This document shows positions 60,501-63,960 of a DNA stretch of 64,000 nt, one piece after another. The notes beneath the pieces were generated by a model, which was given only the letters and a program-made list of their open reading frames with translations, ran no database searches and was not told the DNA's origin. Within the stretch, counting starts at the first letter, position 1; each line of letters opens with the position of its first letter. Made by a program: the position numbers and the translations under genes. This DNA comes from Candidatus Omnitrophota bacterium (GTDB taxonomy: Bacteria; Omnitrophota; Omnitrophia; Omnitrophales; Aquincolibacteriaceae), in the NCBI GenBank assembly GCA_016196565.1, contig JACPXK010000021.1, positions 11,522 through 75,521 of the forward strand. The letters run 5' to 3'.

Positions 60501-62855
60501 TTGGCCTTTGCGGAAAGCAGTTGGAAATCGGATCCACAGTTTAAAGCGTTAGGATTAGGAGTCGATCGTCTCCCCGATATTTACCGGGATGACGAACATG
60601 CCCGAATCCTTTCTAAAATACGCTTTGAATCGATACTTAATGATTTAACTGGCGCCGCCGCGATTTCCATTTTGGAAGGGGATGTTTTGAGGGAACAAAT
60701 AAAAATCAAATACGATCATGAGGCCAAGGAAGTTGAATTGGTGAATGTGCCGGGAGGCAGTTTTAATCAATTTTTGACAATACCCGGCATTGATTTGAGC
60801 GATGACCCACAAGCCCAAATGGATTTTCACTTGGAATTCGAACGGCGCTTAAACGCCGAGCTTGCGGCTCGTAAAGCCTCCAGGCAGGAAGATTTGCCGA
60901 CTCAAATCCGGCGGCTTGAACGATATTTTCAGCAATCTTCACAGCCGGCCGAATCCGATCCGCCCGTTCAAAGTCTTGATGAAGCAATAGCGCTTCTTAA
61001 AAATATTAATACTTCGGATGGACTAGTAGGCCGTAAAGTTGCTCATATGATGAGTATGGCGCGAATTCTTAAGGCTCGCTCCCGCGCGTTGCGCTCTGAA
61101 ACGCGGATGGAAGTAGAGTCTATAACCACTTATCCTGATTTCGATACATTTCTAAAAAAACATCGCATACGTTATTTGGCAACTAATACAACGGATGAAT
61201 TGTCGAATATATCCTTCTCTATGCTTGAGGCAATGAAGGTTGAAGCCGAGACTCAGCTCCATGCTCTGGAGATACTCATAAAATTAAGGGCTGATATGGA
61301 CGAGCAGAAGATGAATGTTCCGCTTATCATTTGGCAAAATTTAAGACTGGGTGAAATGTATCCTTTCTTCTCGAAAGGCGAGGATCCTCTCAAAGATTAT
61401 TTGGGAATCGTTGAATTGACGGATGAAGAATTCGAAAAAATAAGAAGCGGTGATTCTGTGGCAGTGCAGCAAGTTAAAGCCGCGAAATTTCTTCTAATTA
61501 AAAAACGGTTTTCGTCCATAGAACCTGTTCTCAATCCTTACTCACCGCCGGAAAAGGAGCTGGAAAAAGCTATTCGACAGTTCGCTAGCAATCTCCGCGC
61601 TCCGGTTTTAATGGTCGATCATAGTACCGAACCATCGTCATTAGCGCAGAGAATGGTCCGACAGCAAACTTTTCAGGATGAAAAAATTCCGGATCTTCCC
61701 CGGATGCGAATTACGGACGAAACAACACGGGGGTTTGCAAGCAGAGTCGAAAAATTTCTTCACAAAGGTTTTATAGTGACATTTAATGCTAACTTATTTT
61801 ATCGAACTTCTCGCGATGAAGATCGTGCGCTTGAGACGCGATCATTTTTTGATAATCCGGAACGTAATGACGATCTTCTGGCTGTGGTTTCAATAGAAGG
61901 CGCTCAACGATCAGTTTACGAATGGATGCGAGAAACGGTTCAAAAAGAAGTTCATAAAAGATTTTTTGAAAAGGACTCTCGCTCTGAAATGCGCAAGACG
62001 GCAAAACTTGCCGCGCAGCAAGTTTTGGGAAAGAACACATTGCCAGAGAGATCATTAATACCATTAGCAGGATCGGTGGAGAAAAGTGTGACGGCGGTTG
62101 GAGCCAGAAATTTTGCGAAAATGATGAGATCGGAAGCCCGTGTGCAAATTGCAGAAGAGGCAAGAGTTGCTCCTGAACAGCGAATCGATACACAAAAGCT
62201 TGCCAGGCAAAAAGCCAGGGCGGTTGCCGTGATCCGGTGGTTTGAGGATGTCCGCCGCTCGTTGGGGGACGGTTCTGTGGCGGTTGCGGTTCATGCGCCG
62301 GATGAAGAACACACGCTTCAAAGTGCCTTCAGTCATATGGGTAGTGACAGAGATATTGTTATTCTGCCTACTTCAGACACCAAGTTTGAAATGCCTGGGG
62401 TTAAGCAAATCTCGGTTGGGAAAGATTTATCGAATCTGGAAGCTCGTTGGTGGGGGAATTCCATCATCAATCAAAAATTTATTCCCACGGTTCAAATTGG
62501 GAATCAGAGGCAGGATCTCAAAAATAATCCTGACTTGCTGCCGGTTGAATCCATTAATAGTGATCCGGAGATTTTTGGGCCGTTTCAAGAGATTGTGGAT
62601 GCGGTTTCGCGGTTTACGGTTTCAAAGGTGACGGGCCGGGGCATTGACGAAATCGAAGATTTGAATCAGCCGGAAAAAATAAAAAATCTGATAGAAATCC
62701 TTCTAAGAGTACGGCCTCAACTTTTGCGAGAGGCATCGAGTTTCCAAAACATGCTTCAATTCAACGGAATCAACCGCATTCTTTCCGTCGATCAGGCTAT
62801 TCTTGCTATTGTGGCCGAAGAGCTCGCCCGCGCCGAAGTCCGCAAAGCCGCCTAA
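42543..62855 (+). CDS. Giant secreted mosaic multidomain protein B
   Basis: One uninterrupted frame of 6,770 codons. The N-terminus ([20 protein letters not shown]) is a signal peptide. Modules in order: a TraB/ChaN-like domain; an unrecognised domain after RSEAR at 44406; coiled coils around a hydrophobic segment (46464-46540); a transglutaminase-like domain; a second hydrophobic segment (50335-50395); a DUF58 domain; a HEAT-like stretch after 51692; an HExxH metallopeptidase-like domain; an antisense membrane-gene cassette; a winged-helix-like stretch; a methyltransferase-like fold; a 170-codon tandem duplication; and a tail ending RAEVRKAA. Fifteen RSEAR-type repeats lie between modules. 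Transglutaminase and DUF58 proteins are normally separate neighbours in MoxR operons; here they share one frame. The function as a whole is unknown, and domains that look cytosolic behind a signal peptide are hard to reconcile. Translation as one chain is an assumption. Confidence 0.75.
   Translation: [6770 protein letters not shown]
42774..43970 (+). other. TraB/ChaN-like N-terminal module of giant ORF B
   Basis: Starts [22 protein letters not shown]...VNLVGLEGA and ends [19 protein letters not shown]. The paired motifs (DAH plus an early GLEGA and a late GGFH) recall the TraB/PrgY and ChaN-type folds, where such His and Glu residues bind metal or haem. Weak resemblance only. Confidence 0.4.
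44406..44420 (+). repeat. RSEAR copy, DNA diverged
   Basis: Reads CGGTCGGAGGCAAGG: peptide kept, palindrome lost. It ends the TraB/ChaN-like module. Confidence 0.65.
45510..45524 (+). repeat. RSEAR palindromic repeat
   Basis: GCGCT-CTGA-AGCGC (45509-45522) forms a perfect 5-bp stem. It precedes the long coiled-coil region. Confidence 0.85.
47640..47840 (+). other. Transglutaminase-like module
   Basis: [15 protein letters not shown] holds the candidate catalytic Cys (residue about 1709), KHLHAWV the His (1748) and SGIDEST the Asp (1758), in the order and spacing of transglutaminase/protease-like cysteine enzymes. The triad appears intact. Confidence 0.75.
50990..51250 (+). other. DUF58 module
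   Basis: [28 protein letters not shown] matches the DUF58 signature (G-x-E/D ... R-x-Y-x-x-G-D-D-x-R-x-I-D-W). Downstream [10 protein letters not shown] resembles the start of the associated VWA-like fold. DUF58 proteins usually partner MoxR ATPases; no MoxR-type ATPase is in this window. Confidence 0.85.
51678..51692 (+). repeat. RSEAR copy, DNA diverged
   Basis: Reads AGGTCGGAGGCGCGC. It separates DUF58 from a HEAT-repeat-like stretch ([16 protein letters not shown]). Confidence 0.65.
53001..53015 (+). repeat. RSEAR palindromic repeat
   Basis: Reads CGCTCGGAAGCGCGG; CGCT and AGCG pair around the loop CGGA. It starts an unrecognised module. Confidence 0.8.
54012..54026 (+). repeat. RSEAR palindromic repeat before the metallopeptidase-like module
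   Basis: GCGCT-CCGA-AGCGC (54011-54024), a perfect 5-bp stem with the canonical loop. Confidence 0.85.
54590..55110 (+). other. HExxH metallopeptidase-like module
   Basis: [15 protein letters not shown] contains HEAKH (residue about 4119), the zinc-binding HExxH motif in a hydrophobic helix context. About 45 residues later [15 protein letters not shown] offers a Glu for the third ligand, the gluzincin arrangement. No known family was recognised. Confidence 0.6.
55539..55553 (+). repeat. LSEAR copy, DNA diverged
   Basis: Reads TTATCTGAAGCACGA. The first Arg is replaced by Leu. It ends the metallopeptidase-like module. Confidence 0.5.
55635..55649 (+). repeat. RSEMR repeat, left border of the antisense membrane cassette
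   Basis: Reads CGCTCCGAAATGCGT. The stop codon of the last minus-strand gene lies 31 bases to the right. Confidence 0.8.
55681..55776 (-). CDS. 31-residue single-pass membrane protein, antisense inside giant ORF B
   Basis: 31 residues: one membrane helix (MFGLVLTLILMFAIVLWIA) and a short basic tail ending HHRRH. The ATG is one base after the stop of the upstream 72-residue gene, and AGGAG at the end of that gene serves as ribosome binding site, so the two are translationally coupled. No family recognised. It could be a small membrane toxin or a subunit-like partner of the upstream protein. It lies fully antisense to giant ORF B. Confidence 0.65.
   Translation of the reverse strand: MFGLVLTLILMFAIVLWIAIEQYRLKHHRRH
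55778..55996 (-). CDS. 72-residue two-helix membrane protein, antisense inside giant ORF B
   Basis: 72 residues from the ATG at 55996. After a short basic N-terminus, two membrane helices are evident: TLFQAFLIAAVLGGLMG and AVFVCATVTLLLIGVMF, ending in a short polar tail. A TTG start at 56035 would add 13 residues, but that TTG is the first part of a TTGACA -35 box, so I reject it. It resembles small two-helix bacterial membrane proteins of unknown function. It forms an operon with the 31-residue gene. This strand shows coherent hydrophobic helices, while the giant ORF translation here shows none. Confidence 0.7.
   Translation of the reverse strand: MIRIFWTSKRLEAISKTALTLFQAFLIAAVLGGLMGKISYPWLKAVFVCATVTLLLIGVMFADWPFLKKTGD
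56007..56035 (-). promoter_or_regulatory. Promoter of the antisense membrane-protein operon
   Basis: Minus strand TTGACA (56035-56030), a 17-base spacer and CATAAT (56012-56007). Transcription would start about four bases before the ATG at 55996, a nearly leaderless message. Confidence 0.7.
56097..56111 (+). repeat. RSEAR repeat, right border of the antisense membrane cassette
   Basis: Reads CGCTCCGAAGCGCGG, the consensus form. It lies 62 bases beyond the cassette promoter. Confidence 0.85.
57660..57880 (+). other. Winged-helix-like module
   Basis: [30 protein letters not shown] followed by [15 protein letters not shown] has the helix-turn-helix and wing layout of MarR/Fic-associated winged helices (recognition helix then K-V-T-D-E-G). 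Binding to DNA is not shown. Confidence 0.5.
57888..57902 (+). repeat. RSEAR palindromic repeat
   Basis: Reads CGCTCCGAAGCGCGG, identical to the copy at 56097. It directly follows the winged-helix-like module. Confidence 0.85.
58569..58583 (+). repeat. RSEMR repeat
   Basis: Reads CGCTCCGAAATGCGA. It opens the interval containing the methyltransferase-like fold. Confidence 0.8.
59090..59400 (+). other. SAM-methyltransferase-like module
   Basis: [39 protein letters not shown] has the acidic end of strand 2, the following helix and the strand-3 Asp of a class I methyltransferase. The Gly-rich loop is not evident, so the catalytic status is doubtful. Confidence 0.5.
59610..59624 (+). repeat. 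RSETR repeat
   Basis: Reads CGTTCCGAAACGCGG. It separates the methyltransferase-like module from the tandem duplication. Confidence 0.8.
59640..60624 (+). repeat. Tandem duplication with a 170-codon period inside giant ORF B
   Basis: Copy 1 starts [20 protein letters not shown] (59640) and copy 2 [20 protein letters not shown] (60150). Both contain the order DLLYVG, GPIKLQ-like [17 protein letters not shown] and IYRDDEHA. The copies have diverged but remain easy to align by eye. The second copy runs into a different sequence after DDEHARI. Confidence 0.9.
61092..61106 (+). repeat. RSETR repeat
   Basis: Reads CGCTCTGAAACGCGG. It lies before an unrecognised module of about 290 codons. Confidence 0.8.
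61980..61994 (+). repeat. RSEMR repeat
   Basis: Reads CGCTCTGAAATGCGC. Confidence 0.75.
62127..62141 (+). repeat. RSEAR copy, DNA diverged
   Basis: Reads AGATCGGAAGCCCGT: peptide kept, palindrome lost. The final 230-codon module follows. Confidence 0.6.
62829..62843 (+). repeat. Terminal RAEVR copy
   Basis: Reads CGCGCCGAAGTCCGC, followed by KAA and the stop codon, the same ending as giant ORF A. Confidence 0.6.
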
Positions 62856-62900
62856 CCCATCTCTAAACTTCGAGCTTTGTGATACAATCCCCGTCCATCT

Positions 62901-63911
62901 ATGGCGAAAACCGAAATCCAGGCACCTCCCGCCTATCAAAAACTTATTGCGGATGTCACGCGGCTTTATCAAAGTGCCCGCAAATCGCTGGCCCAATTTT
63001 ATTGGAAGACCGGCCAACGCCTTGTCGAGGTAGAACAGGACGGCGCTGTACACGCCCATTACGGGGAAGGCCTTCTCAAAAATATTTCCCGAGATCTGTT
63101 ACAGACTTGCGGGCCCGGTTTTTCCGTACAGAATTTACAAAGAATGCGCCAGACTTACCTGAGAAACCCAAAATACTCGACGTCGAGTATTTTGAGCTGG
63201 GCCCAGCAGGTGGAGCTGCTGCCGGTCAAGGCGGCAAAGGTCCGCGCGCGGCTCGAAGATAAAGCCATTCATGAAAATCTCTCAGCCCGCAAACTTCGTA
63301 CACTCGTCCGTCAATATCGTTCGAGCGGCAAAAAATTCTCCGGCGCTAAAAGCCGATCGCCGCTTGCCGCCATCAAAGGCAAAGCCGGCGTTTATCGAAT
63401 TGTCGAGATCGAAGAAAAACTTCATTGGGACAGGGGATTCGAGAGTTACCGCCAACTTTCGGCCCAGCAGTCCAAGGGCTTAAAGGACGGCGACATTGTC
63501 AGGCCGGAAGGCGCGGGCCGGTTCGAAAAAATACGGGGCGGCAAACATTCGGACCTTTACACCTATGAGGCCGGCCTGATCCGGGTGATTGACGCCGACA
63601 CTTTTTGGATGCGCCTTTGGACCCAGCGGCCGGAATGGCGTAAAGAAAAACTCCGGCTTCGCGGCATAGACGCTCCGGAGCTGAGTACGCCGGAAGGCAA
63701 GGCAGCCAAACGCTTTGTCGAAGGGCTTTTCAAAAAGGCGCAGTCCGTGACGGTGACGACCACCAAACCCGACAAATATCATCGCTATCTCTCGGATGTT
63801 TATTTAAAAATGCCGGACGGAGCGGAAATTTTTCTCAACCATCATCTTTTGCAAACCGGCCGCGCCGTGCGCATGGACAAAATCCCGCCCAGCGAATGGG
63901 AAAAGGAATAA
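62901..63911 (+). CDS. DUF1016 N-terminal domain fused to a thermonuclease-like domain
   Basis: 336 residues. The N-terminal half (VTRLYQSARKSLAQFYWKTGQRLVE, then GLLKNISRDLLQT, GFSVQNLQRMRQTY and LSWAQQVELL) matches the DUF1016/YhcG N-terminal domain, normally attached to a PD-(D/E)xK nuclease. Here the C-terminal half is staphylococcal-nuclease-like: GLIRVIDADTFWMRL, LRLRGIDAPELSTPEGKAAKRFVE and KPDKYHRYLSDVYL cover the Asp, Arg and Glu positions of SNase. The usual nuclease has thus been swapped for another fold. A DNA- or RNA-cleaving role is likely; the target is unknown. TACAAT upstream may be its -10 box. Confidence 0.8.
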   Translation: MAKTEIQAPPAYQKLIADVTRLYQSARKSLAQFYWKTGQRLVEVEQDGAVHAHYGEGLLKNISRDLLQTCGPGFSVQNLQRMRQTYLRNPKYSTSSILSWAQQVELLPVKAAKVRARLEDKAIHENLSARKLRTLVRQYRSSGKKFSGAKSRSPLAAIKGKAGVYRIVEIEEKLHWDRGFESYRQLSAQQSKGLKDGDIVRPEGAGRFEKIRGGKHSDLYTYEAGLIRVIDADTFWMRLWTQRPEWRKEKLRLRGIDAPELSTPEGKAAKRFVEGLFKKAQSVTVTTTKPDKYHRYLSDVYLKMPDGAEIFLNHHLLQTGRAVRMDKIPPSEWEKE

Positions 63912-63925
63912 ATAAAAGGTTATGC

Positions 63926-63931
63926 TATAAT
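63926..63931 (+). promoter_or_regulatory. -10 box of the last, truncated gene
   Basis: TATAAT without a good -35 partner, 29 bases before the ATG at 63961. Confidence 0.4.
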
Positions 63932-63960
63932 TTTAGTAGTTTAGCAACGGAGCTTACTCA

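Noticed and set aside
42543..62855. Giant ORF B as an assembly artefact
   Set aside because: A 20-kb frame without a single stop, with a signal peptide and many recognisable modules in one frame, is unlikely to be an error, although resequencing would settle it.
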